Below are positions 26,837 to 34,531 of a DNA stretch of 64,000 nucleotides, one piece after another. The translations under genes were made by a program, and so were the position numbers. The stretch comes from SAR92 clade bacterium H921 (GTDB taxonomy: Bacteria > Pseudomonadota > Gammaproteobacteria > Pseudomonadales > Porticoccaceae). The stretch's first letter is position 1, and each line of letters opens with the position of its first letter. The stretch lies in the NCBI GenBank assembly GCA_025153755.1, contig JAOALD010000001.1:806001-870000 (forward strand). Direction: 5' to 3'. The notes under the pieces are model-generated. The model saw only the letters and a list, made by a program, of their open reading frames with translations, did not search any database and was not told where the DNA came from.

Positions 26837-27505
26837 GTGGCAAACGATGTAAAAGCTAAAGAGACCAAACGACCAAAGCGCAATGAAAAAGGGTGGCAAG
26901 CTGAGAAAAGCGCCATGACGCGGTTGGCTATACTAGAGGCAACTATTAAGTGTCTTCTAGAGCTGGGATATGCCAATACGACGACGGCACTGATCGCCAA
27001 TTATGCCGGTGTTTCCCGTGGCGCTATGATGCACCATTTTCCGTCGCGCATGTCAGTGATGAGAGCGGTGGTCGATCACTTGCATCAACTGCGTCTGCAG
27101 GAGTATCTAGAGTTAATGGCTGACATTGATGATCCGCAGCGCAATCTGACTCATCAAGTCATTCGAGAGTCAGTAGAAGCCGCTTGGCAATATGTCAATC
27201 TGCCCTCATTTTTAGCGTATCAGGAGCTGCTGAGTGCCTCACGTACTGATGCAGAGTTGCGTCAGGTTATTGACCCAGTAGAAAAAGATTTCGAAAAACA
27301 GTTTCTCGATACGGCTAAAGCGGTGTTCCCTCACTGGCAGAATCTGGCAAGACTCGAAGGCGCTCATGATATGGTGCAGTTTTTGATGAAAGGTATGGCT
27401 CTGAGTCATATGTCTGTGCGTAAAAAAGCGCGAGCTAAACGAGTGATGACCTACCTGACGGCCATTTTGTATGATATTTACCAAGAGGCAAACTTGCTCG
27501 AATAG
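26837..27505 (+). CDS. TetR-family transcriptional regulator
   Basis: A 222-residue one-component repressor. The helix-turn-helix is clear: AILEATIKCLLELGYANTTTALIANYAGVSRGAMMHHFPSRMSVMRAV, about residues 31-77. A ligand-binding all-helical C-terminal domain follows. The N-terminus is unusually basic (KAKETKRPKRNEKGWQ). Start is GTG. It lies between the crotonase/ACAD pair and the large SDR-Rieske operon and probably controls one or both. Acyl-CoA thioesters or substrate-like hydrophobic ligands are typical inducers for such neighbours, but that is inference. Confidence 0.9.
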   Translation: MANDVKAKETKRPKRNEKGWQAEKSAMTRLAILEATIKCLLELGYANTTTALIANYAGVSRGAMMHHFPSRMSVMRAVVDHLHQLRLQEYLELMADIDDPQRNLTHQVIRESVEAAWQYVNLPSFLAYQELLSASRTDAELRQVIDPVEKDFEKQFLDTAKAVFPHWQNLARLEGAHDMVQFLMKGMALSHMSVRKKARAKRVMTYLTAILYDIYQEANLLE

Positions 27506-27850
27506 ATCCAAAGCGCCTAGTTTTCAAGGTCGAGTATGTTAGGTCTTGGCAATAAACGGCATTGCAGTGGGGCCGCAGCTTGTCCATTTTCAAAGGTTTT
27601 GTTTAAACACATTGAGTGTATTGTCTCGACCCGAGGCTACGCCCCATAACATCCCTCTTTCGACCACCCCGGTCAGCAAACCTAATCCTCATTTGCCCCC
27701 CCAGAATATTGCCGACAAAGATCTTGCAGGTCTTGTCGATTGGTAATATCATCCTTAAAATAAACATTCCTGTCTGTTTTATCATACTGCAGTAGATATA
27801 GTGGCAGCCAGAGCATAATAAAAATTATAGCTACACCAAGGGGAGCTCAA
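27506..27850. other. Promoter region of the SDR-Rieske operon
   Basis: 345 bases between the TetR gene and the ten-gene operon. A 66-codon frame at 27546-27746 has no RBS or recognisable protein features. AAACA (27762-27766) and TGTTT (27775-27779) form an inverted repeat with an 8-base spacer, possibly an operator. An exact promoter could not be placed. Confidence 0.5.
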
Positions 27851-28420
27851 ATGGGCCGTTTCGATGGCAAAGTCGTCTCTATTGTAGGCGCCGCAAGTGA
27901 CAATAATATGGTCGAGGTCATGGCTCGTCGCTTTGCCGCAGAGAGTGCGAAGGTTGTTGTTTCGGGGAGTCATAAGGAGACCCCTAGTTCTCTAGTCGAA
28001 GATATTGATGGCTCAATTATTCAGATCTCCTCAGCTACCGCCAATATCATGCTGGATGATCATGCCGCTTACATGGGCACCAAAGCAGGCACCGATCATC
28101 TTGTTCGCTGTGTGGCTAATCAATATGGCTCCAAAGGTATCCGTGCCAATAGTATTTCTCCCGGTTTGACCGCAACGCCTATGACCGCCGAACCCCTGAA
28201 GAGTGCAGCACTACTGGCTGAGTATGAAAGTTGCTACCCCCTTGTTCGCATCGGTACCAGTGAAGATGTTGCCGCTGCAGCTACATTCCTAGCTTCAGAC
28301 GAATGTTTTATGACTGGCGAAAATCTTCAAGTTAATGGTGGCCTGTGTCTGCATCGCAATCCCCTAGGTACTGAGTTAGTTGATGCCATGGTTTCGGCTG
28401 GTGAAATTCCCTCTGGATAG
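27851..28420 (+). CDS. SDR-family protein with internal deletion
   Basis: Only 189 residues, with both SDR ends but not the middle. The N-terminus GKVVSIVGAASDNN is a weak version of the cofactor motif. After about residue 50 it jumps to the segment around the catalytic YMGTK (Y74, K78), which lies near residue 151-157 in neighbours. The normal C-terminal part follows (NSISPGLTATPM, SDECFMTGENLQVNGG). The NAG motif and central strands are missing. The closest window relative by eye is the 255-residue SDR at 37448, which shares its odd C-terminal extension. The frame is open and the RBS good (GGGGAG), so it is translated, but normal SDR catalysis is doubtful. Confidence 0.75.
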   Translation: MGRFDGKVVSIVGAASDNNMVEVMARRFAAESAKVVVSGSHKETPSSLVEDIDGSIIQISSATANIMLDDHAAYMGTKAGTDHLVRCVANQYGSKGIRANSISPGLTATPMTAEPLKSAALLAEYESCYPLVRIGTSEDVAAAATFLASDECFMTGENLQVNGGLCLHRNPLGTELVDAMVSAGEIPSG

Positions 28421-28453
28421 GCGTAACTCGAAGAAGTTAATAAAGGACGTGAT

Positions 28454-29215
28454 ATGAAACTTGATAATAAGGTTGTTTTAATTACCGGTGCTGGCGGTGG
28501 TATTGGGCAGGCGGCAGTACGCAAATTTATTGACGAAGGTGCAAAAGTCATGATGGCCGACCTGACCACTGAAGATACTCAGCCGCTAGTCGATGACTTG
28601 GGTTCTGATCTCTGCGACTGTGTGGCGGTGGATGTCAGTCAAGACGATCAAGTTGCGAGCATGGTAAAGGCCTGTGTTGAGCGCTTTGGCGGAATTGATG
28701 TATTCGTTGCCAATGCCGGTGTAGAGGGTGAGATCGGTGACATTATGAGTACCGATGTTGCAAATCTGGACAAGGTACTTGCGGTCAATGTGCGCGGTGT
28801 TTGGCTGGGGCTTCATTATGTGATTCCGGTGATGCGCGATGGCGGCGGTGGCAGCATTATGATTACTTCCTCCGGTGCTGGAGTGCAGGGCTCACCCAAC
28901 ACTGCATGCTATAACGCGAGCAAACATGCAGTTATTGGACTGATGCGTTGTGCGGCGCTCGAGGTTGCTCCGTTCGGTATTCGTGTTAACACGGTAAATC
29001 CAGGGGCTGTTGAAACGCGAATGATGACCTCCATTGAGGACGGCTTTGCCGATGCAGGTGCCGGTGACTTTAGGGCTATGGTTGAAGCTGGAACGCCTTT
29101 GGGGCGCTACGGCCAGCCGGAAGAAATCGCTAATATGATGGTATTTCTCGGCAGCGATGATAGTAGCTACTGTACCGGTGGCGTCTATATGGTTGATGGC
29201 GGTAACTCCACCTGA
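28454..29215 (+). CDS. SDR family oxidoreductase
   Basis: Classical 253-residue SDR: TGAGGGIG near residue 12, VANAG near residue 87, serine in SSGAGVQGS, and catalytic Y153/K157 in YNASK. The C-terminal GGVYMVDGGNST is typical of 3-hydroxyacyl or cyclic alcohol dehydrogenases. An AAGGA ribosome site precedes the ATG. Second gene of the operon 27851-38215; substrate unknown. An aspartate after the second strand (MMADLT) suggests preference for NAD over NADP. Confidence 0.9.
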   Translation: MKLDNKVVLITGAGGGIGQAAVRKFIDEGAKVMMADLTTEDTQPLVDDLGSDLCDCVAVDVSQDDQVASMVKACVERFGGIDVFVANAGVEGEIGDIMSTDVANLDKVLAVNVRGVWLGLHYVIPVMRDGGGGSIMITSSGAGVQGSPNTACYNASKHAVIGLMRCAALEVAPFGIRVNTVNPGAVETRMMTSIEDGFADAGAGDFRAMVEAGTPLGRYGQPEEIANMMVFLGSDDSSYCTGGVYMVDGGNST

Positions 29216-29246
29216 GACTCTCATTAATAAACGGAATGAACGTTCT

Positions 29247-29996
29247 ATGACATTTGATTTTACAGATAAGGTAGTTCTCATCACTGGCGCGGGAGCCGGG
29301 TTAGGCAATGCCTGTGCACTGGCGTTTGCGGATGCTGGAGCCAAGCTAGTGATTACCGATATTTGTCAGCAGTCATTGGATAGGGCTGTGGTCGATCTTG
29401 CTAGCAGAGGCGCCGAGGTCTTGGGGCTAATCAATGATGCCAGTGATTGCGCCGATGTTAGCGCTATGCTCGACAGTATTATTGAGCGCTATGGGCGGCT
29501 AGATATTGCTGTTAATAATGCAGGTACGGCTACGCCATTGCAGGAATTTCATGAAGTCGGAGAAGCAGAGTTTGATCGTGTCATGGGGGTTAACCTGAAA
29601 GGTGTGTGGCTATGCATGCAAGCAGAGATTCGGCAGATGCTCAAGCAGGGAGGTGGTTGTATTGTCAATATGGCCTCTGCTACTAGCCGCAATACCTATC
29701 CCAATGCCTCGCCCTATGTCACCAGTAAGTTTGCAGTAGCTGGTTTGACTCGAACTGTAGCGGTGGAATATGCCGATCGAGATATCCGCATCAATGCAAT
29801 CTGTCCTGGCAATGTTGCTACTCCATTGGTCGTCAGTCTGGTTGAAGATCTGTCAGTGCTGGCGACCAAACATGCTATCAAGCGCCTTGGTACCCCCGAA
29901 GAGGTTGCCAATGGTGTGATGTTTTTAGCCTCGGATTTATCGTCTTTCAGCACTGGCAGTTTGCTCGAAGTCGATGGTGGCTGGAACGCCATATAA
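29247..29996 (+). CDS. SDR family oxidoreductase
   Basis: A 249-residue SDR with TGAGAGLG near residue 12, Asp after the second strand (ITDICQ, NAD-type), NNAGTATPL near residue 90 and catalytic Y157/K161 (YVTSK). The frame is open further upstream to 29157 inside the previous gene, but ATG 29247 fits the family start (MTFDFTDKVVLITGAG) and avoids the overlap. Third SDR of four in a row. Confidence 0.9.
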   Translation: MTFDFTDKVVLITGAGAGLGNACALAFADAGAKLVITDICQQSLDRAVVDLASRGAEVLGLINDASDCADVSAMLDSIIERYGRLDIAVNNAGTATPLQEFHEVGEAEFDRVMGVNLKGVWLCMQAEIRQMLKQGGGCIVNMASATSRNTYPNASPYVTSKFAVAGLTRTVAVEYADRDIRINAICPGNVATPLVVSLVEDLSVLATKHAIKRLGTPEEVANGVMFLASDLSSFSTGSLLEVDGGWNAI

Positions 29997-30030
29997 ACCC
30001 TAAATTTAAAATATACCAAGGAAAATTATT

Positions 30031-30792
30031 ATGTCTAGATTGTTAAACAAAGTGGCCATTATTACAGGTGCAGCGTCTAATCCAGGTTTGGGTCATGCCA
30101 CTGCAATTCGCTTTGCTCAAGAGGGAGCTAAATTGGTGATCACTGACATCGATATGGTGGGATTAGCCGCTGCTGAAAAAGAGCTAGTGGCTCTGGGCGC
30201 CGAGGTGTTGTCTATGGAGCAAAATGTTACCGACGAGGATCGCTGGCAGGAGGTAATCGACGCCACTGTTGAACGTTTTGGTGGTCTCGATGTGCTGGTA
30301 AACAATGCCGGTATCGCTGTGATGCGACCGATAAGCGAATACACAACCCAGGATTACGACCTGCAGATGGATGTCAATATCCGCAGCGTTTTCTTAGGCT
30401 GTAAAAAAGCATTACCAGCGATGATTGCGTCTGGCGGCGGTTCTATCGTCAACATGTCATCGGTCGCTGCCTTGCGTGGGATTCCTGGCGTGTCGGTTTA
30501 TGGTATTGCCAAGGCGGGCGTGCAAATCTTTAGTAAGAGCATTGCTCTGGAACATGCAGCAGATGGTATTCGTTGCAATTCCCTGCATCCAGGCTTAATT
30601 GATACCAATATCCAAAATGATTCAAGACGCGACAACCCTGATGAGTTTGAGAAGCTAGCTGACACTGTGCCGTTTGGGCGCATGGGCTATCCTGCAGAAG
30701 TTGCCAACTGTGTCTTATTTCTAGCCTCTGATGAGTCCAGTTATGTGACTGGCGCCGAACTGGTAGTTGATGGTGGTTTGATCTCTAAGTAA
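30031..30792 (+). CDS. SDR family oxidoreductase
   Basis: A 253-residue SDR: TGAASNPGLGHA (a two-residue longer cofactor loop), NNAGIAV near residue 90, catalytic Y157/K161 (YGIAK), and NSLHPGLIDTNI in place of the usual N-x-x-x-P-G context. AAGGA precedes the ATG. An Asp in ITDIDM suggests NAD use. Fourth gene of the operon, placed directly before the Rieske oxygenase, so it may oxidise a hydroxylated or diol product. Confidence 0.9.
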   Translation: MSRLLNKVAIITGAASNPGLGHATAIRFAQEGAKLVITDIDMVGLAAAEKELVALGAEVLSMEQNVTDEDRWQEVIDATVERFGGLDVLVNNAGIAVMRPISEYTTQDYDLQMDVNIRSVFLGCKKALPAMIASGGGSIVNMSSVAALRGIPGVSVYGIAKAGVQIFSKSIALEHAADGIRCNSLHPGLIDTNIQNDSRRDNPDEFEKLADTVPFGRMGYPAEVANCVLFLASDESSYVTGAELVVDGGLISK

Positions 30793-30888
30793 TCCTCAAT
30801 AGATTCTGGTCGGCTCTTTGTGCGTGAATTCGGGTCGACCAGATAACCACATTTTTCCTTCGCATTGCCAACCATAGAGAACCAAATT

Positions 30889-32232
30889 ATGAGTGCATCA
30901 TCTGAGACATCTCGTTACGCCAATGGATTTGATATCTCTTTGCGGGGGGATACCATCACACCGGATCGTTATATCTGTAAAGAGTTTATGGCCCGCGAAA
31001 ATGAGCACCTATGGCCAAAGATTTGGCATCTGGGCGGAATGGTCGCTGAGTTAGAGCAGGAAGGAGACTATGTCCGCCATAATTTGGGTGCCGAATCGGT
31101 GATCATGATTCGCCAAGCCGATAGTTCTATTAAGGCCTTCTATAATTCCTGTCCTCACCGCGGCAACCGTTTGGTACTAGGCGAGATTGGTGGCAGTGAA
31201 CGTATTACCTGCGGCTACCATGGCTGGCAGTTTTCTCCCGATGGCGTGCTAGTCAATGTTCAGGACCCAGATGATTTCCCCAATGGTAATCCCTGCGGCA
31301 AGGTGACTCTAACTGAGGTGCGTTGTGAAATCTGGGGGCCGTTTATTTTTTACTGTATGGATCAGGACGTCGCGCCACTACTGGACTGGCTGGCACCTCT
31401 GCCAGAGAGACTTAAAAGCTACGGCCTAGACAATTGGATTCGAGTGATGTACCTGACCGCTGATGCCGACTTTAATTGGAAAATCATCCGCGATAACTTT
31501 AACGAGAGTTATCACTTGCCAACCATTCATCCAGAGCTCTCCACTTTCATCAATGATGGTCTGTCGGATACATTATTTGAAATGTATGAAACTGGCCATA
31601 ACTCTATGTGGATGAAGGGCCATCAGGCCTCTACAAGAAATCCTGATTTTGAAACCGGAGAGGTGCCCGCGCCACTAGATGATGTTGCACGCGCCTGGGG
31701 TCTCAACCCAGAGGACTACCGCGGTCACACCAGTGACATTCGTGAGGCTATAGTGGCCGCCAAGCGTCGTATGGGGCCTGAAATGGGCTATACCAACTAC
31801 GAAAATATGAGTGACCAGCAGTTGGTAGACTATTTCCACTGCACGCTATTTCCCAATCTGACTATCACCATGTCGCCAGAACAGTGCCAGATTCTGCGTA
31901 CTGAACCTCATCCAACTGATCCACAAAAATGTGTATTTCATCACTGGGTATTGGCACCGCCGGTTGAGGGTATGAAAGAAGTAATTACACCTATTGGCCC
32001 CATGCCGTTGGAGTGGGCTGAGAATCGACACAGCGTTTACGGTGATGGACAGTCGGTTGGCTATGTCGCCGATCAGGATTTGAGTATAGGTACCAGCCAG
32101 CAGCAGGGGCTAAATTCTCGAGGCTTTAAAGGCTGTATTTTGACCCATCAAGAAAAGCGTGTGCAGAGATTTCATGAATTGCTCAATGATTATGTGAGTA
32201 CGGACACTATTAACACTGACCAACTTGGGTAA
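30889..32232 (+). CDS. Rieske non-haem iron oxygenase, alpha subunit
   Basis: A 447-residue oxygenase component that hydroxylates a hydrophobic substrate with O2. The Rieske [2Fe-2S] ligands are C88, H90, C108 and H111 (CPHRGNRL and CGYHGW). The mononuclear iron site is DNFNESYHLPTIH with H209 and H214. ATG 30889 has an AGAGA site upstream; the frame also opens at a TTG (30865). No beta subunit, ferredoxin or reductase gene is adjacent, so electrons must come from elsewhere, for example the ferredoxin at 61376. It overlaps nothing and is followed after 5 bases by the VOC gene. Confidence 0.92.
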   Translation: MSASSETSRYANGFDISLRGDTITPDRYICKEFMARENEHLWPKIWHLGGMVAELEQEGDYVRHNLGAESVIMIRQADSSIKAFYNSCPHRGNRLVLGEIGGSERITCGYHGWQFSPDGVLVNVQDPDDFPNGNPCGKVTLTEVRCEIWGPFIFYCMDQDVAPLLDWLAPLPERLKSYGLDNWIRVMYLTADADFNWKIIRDNFNESYHLPTIHPELSTFINDGLSDTLFEMYETGHNSMWMKGHQASTRNPDFETGEVPAPLDDVARAWGLNPEDYRGHTSDIREAIVAAKRRMGPEMGYTNYENMSDQQLVDYFHCTLFPNLTITMSPEQCQILRTEPHPTDPQKCVFHHWVLAPPVEGMKEVITPIGPMPLEWAENRHSVYGDGQSVGYVADQDLSIGTSQQQGLNSRGFKGCILTHQEKRVQRFHELLNDYVSTDTINTDQLG

Positions 32233-32237
32233 CTGAT

Positions 32238-32756
32238 ATGCTAAAAGCCAGTCTCGTTGGATTAGTTGTTGTTTGTTTATCTTCTCTGGTTGCGGCTGAA
32301 GGTGCCGAGTCAAAACCTAACCCTCTGAGCCTGATGCGTGCCGATCATATTATGATTTCAACGGATGATTATCGTGCAACTGTAGATTGGTATAACGCCG
32401 TGCTTGGCTTTGAAGTTGTCCGAGAATGGGATATCGATGGCTACCCTGATGTAGATGTGGGTTACATCTCTGCTAATGGTTTTATGATCGAAGTGGTTGC
32501 TACTAAAGAGGCATTTCAGGATGAAACAGTTGCCCCGGATGTGTTTACCGCTATGTCAGATCGTGGCTACGTGCATATTGCTTTTAGAAGTTCGGATGTA
32601 GATGCAGTGGCAGCAGAACTCATCAGCCGTGGAGTTGAATTGGAATTGCCGCCGACTAATTTTGACGCGGCTGGTGTTCGACTTCTGTTCATACGTGACA
32701 ACAATGGCAATCTTATTGAAATTGTTACTCCCCTCTCAACCTACAAGGAGTTGTGA
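32238..32756 (+). CDS. Exported VOC (glyoxalase-fold) protein
   Basis: A 172-residue single VOC module behind a cleavable-looking signal peptide (LVGLVVVCLSSLVAAEGA), so it should be periplasmic. The metal-site pattern is present: His in ADHIMIST near residue 36, a second likely ligand around RGYVHIAF, and the C-terminal Glu in GNLIEIVTP. Exported VOC proteins are uncommon; cytoplasmic relatives include glyoxalases, epimerases and extradiol dioxygenases. The stop overlaps the start of the lipoprotein gene by one base, so the two are translationally coupled. Confidence 0.85.
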   Translation: MLKASLVGLVVVCLSSLVAAEGAESKPNPLSLMRADHIMISTDDYRATVDWYNAVLGFEVVREWDIDGYPDVDVGYISANGFMIEVVATKEAFQDETVAPDVFTAMSDRGYVHIAFRSSDVDAVAAELISRGVELELPPTNFDAAGVRLLFIRDNNGNLIEIVTPLSTYKEL

Positions 32757-34507
32757 TGAAAAAGCTACCGAATTTTAATATTTTCTACCCTCTCGCACTA
32801 TTAGTAATTCTCGCCGGCATTGGCTGTTCGGAATCTGAGATTGCACCCTCGAAAATTGCGCTTACAGGCTCAGTATTTTCCGAAAAAGAGGGGGCTATGG
32901 AAGGGGTAGTGGTAATTGTTCAGGACGTGGGTGACACCGTGCTCACCGCGGTGACCAGCGACGCGGCCGGCCAGTTTCAATTCCATCGCGATCGGCTCAA
33001 GGCAGGGAAATATGAGATCAGTATAAGAGCAGCAGGCTATGAAATGCTGCAACCACGGACGGTAGTTGTCGACAAAATAACATTACAAAATCTGGGTCAG
33101 CTAAGTTTGGTTGCGGTCACTGAGCCTCTGCGCCTGGCATCTCAGTTGACCTCGTTGGACTGGGTTCAAAGTTTTCCAGGTTCCCAGGAAAAAAAAGATT
33201 TACTGGTTAAAAATATGGTCAACTGTGGTTTTTGTCACAGTCTAGAGCGAATCGCGCGATCTAGCTATACGGCAGAGGGGTTGGTGCAGGTAATACAGCG
33301 CATGCATACCTATGAAACTGACCATGCCTCTGCTGATCGCATTCAGGTGGTTTCAAAGCCGAAACCTATTGAAGGGTTGATTTGGTACGGACGCAAGGCC
33401 GCAGATATTGCTGAGTATTTGGCAACGGTTAATCTTAGTGGTGGTAAGTCGCAATGGGACTATCCATTGCAGACTCTACCGCGTCCCTCTGGTGAGGGCA
33501 CTAATGCCACAGTTACTGTCTTCCCAATTCCTCGTCAGCCCAGTGTGATTCATGATCTAGACGTGGATTCAAAAGGTAATGTTTGGTACGGCAATACCGG
33601 CTGGGATTTTATTGGCAAGCTAAATCCGCGCACTGGAGCATTTTCGGAGTGGCCATCACCCAATTTCCTGCCAGAGCCCGAAGAGGGTCTGATGCGCATT
33701 GTCGGGGTTCAGGATATTCAAGTCGATGAAACCGACACTGTCTGGGTCGCGGTCATGGGTAATAAGCATGCGTCCTTCAGCCCAGAGACTGAAACCTGGC
33801 AGACCTATGATTTACCGGTAATATGGAAAAATCCTTTCCTTGGTCCGGTGAGGGCTGGGGAAGATGGGCTCTGGGCTACGGGTATTACCTCGCCACCTGA
33901 TGGCCCTGTTCGCCATGAACATGCTTTTCGTTTTGATATTAAAACCGGCGAGCTAGGCAAAGGTATTATGCTGTTTGATGATAAGCCATTTCCTACGGAT
34001 CCCAATCGGGTCGGGCAACTAAACTACTGTTATATGATGGACCAGGATGCTGATGGTAATTTCCTTTGTACTGCCCCAGAAGCATCCTCCATAGCCCGCT
34101 CCGATAGTGAGGGCAATGTTCGCTTAGTGTCTACGCCAACCCCCAATGCCTATCCACGGCGAGGCTACAGAGATGACAATAATCATTTTTGGTTTACTGA
34201 GTTCTTTGCTGACAATGTCGCCTCTATCGATTTGGCTACTGATAAAATTACTGAATATCCCATCCAACCAAGATACATCTCACCCTATTACGCTCGGCCA
34301 GATCGCAGCGGCAAGATCTGGATATCCAGTACCGGTTCCGATCGCTTAATGCGACTGGATCCCGAGACCGGCGAGGTGGTCAAGTACCTGATGCCTGTGT
34401 CCTATGATGCGCGCAAAGTAGTTGTAGATAATAGTGCTGATCGTATTACTGTTTGGTTGCCAAATAAAAATCATGGGCAATTGATTCGGATCGAAGTTGC
34501 TGACTAA
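32756..34507 (+). CDS. Lipoprotein with Ig-like domain, c-type haem motif and Vgb-like propeller
   Basis: A 583-residue predicted lipoprotein (LAGIGCSES, lipid Cys24). Residues about 35-105 form a carboxypeptidase-regulatory-like beta domain (SVFSEKEGAMEGVVVIVQD). A haem c motif CGFCH follows (C157, C160, H161). From about residue 250 there are repeated propeller blades of the virginiamycin-B-lyase/streptogramin-lyase type (DLDVDSKGNVWYGN, GKIWISSTG). A redox or substrate-processing role in the periplasm is likely but unproven. ATG 32756 has AAGGAG 5 bases upstream and overlaps the VOC stop. Confidence 0.85.
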   Translation: MKKLPNFNIFYPLALLVILAGIGCSESEIAPSKIALTGSVFSEKEGAMEGVVVIVQDVGDTVLTAVTSDAAGQFQFHRDRLKAGKYEISIRAAGYEMLQPRTVVVDKITLQNLGQLSLVAVTEPLRLASQLTSLDWVQSFPGSQEKKDLLVKNMVNCGFCHSLERIARSSYTAEGLVQVIQRMHTYETDHASADRIQVVSKPKPIEGLIWYGRKAADIAEYLATVNLSGGKSQWDYPLQTLPRPSGEGTNATVTVFPIPRQPSVIHDLDVDSKGNVWYGNTGWDFIGKLNPRTGAFSEWPSPNFLPEPEEGLMRIVGVQDIQVDETDTVWVAVMGNKHASFSPETETWQTYDLPVIWKNPFLGPVRAGEDGLWATGITSPPDGPVRHEHAFRFDIKTGELGKGIMLFDDKPFPTDPNRVGQLNYCYMMDQDADGNFLCTAPEASSIARSDSEGNVRLVSTPTPNAYPRRGYRDDNNHFWFTEFFADNVASIDLATDKITEYPIQPRYISPYYARPDRSGKIWISSTGSDRLMRLDPETGEVVKYLMPVSYDARKVVVDNSADRITVWLPNKNHGQLIRIEVAD

Positions 34508-34531
34508 AAAATTTAACTTTTGGAAATGATA

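Noticed and set aside
27546-27746. 66-codon frame upstream of the SDR-Rieske operon
   Set aside because: No RBS, low-complexity composition (many Pro, Ser, Thr, Asn) and no family resemblance. Treated as intergenic.
32238-32756. VOC gene as an extradiol ring-cleavage dioxygenase
   Set aside because: Single VOC module with a signal peptide. Type I extradiol enzymes normally have two modules and are cytoplasmic, and the active-site set could not be confirmed.
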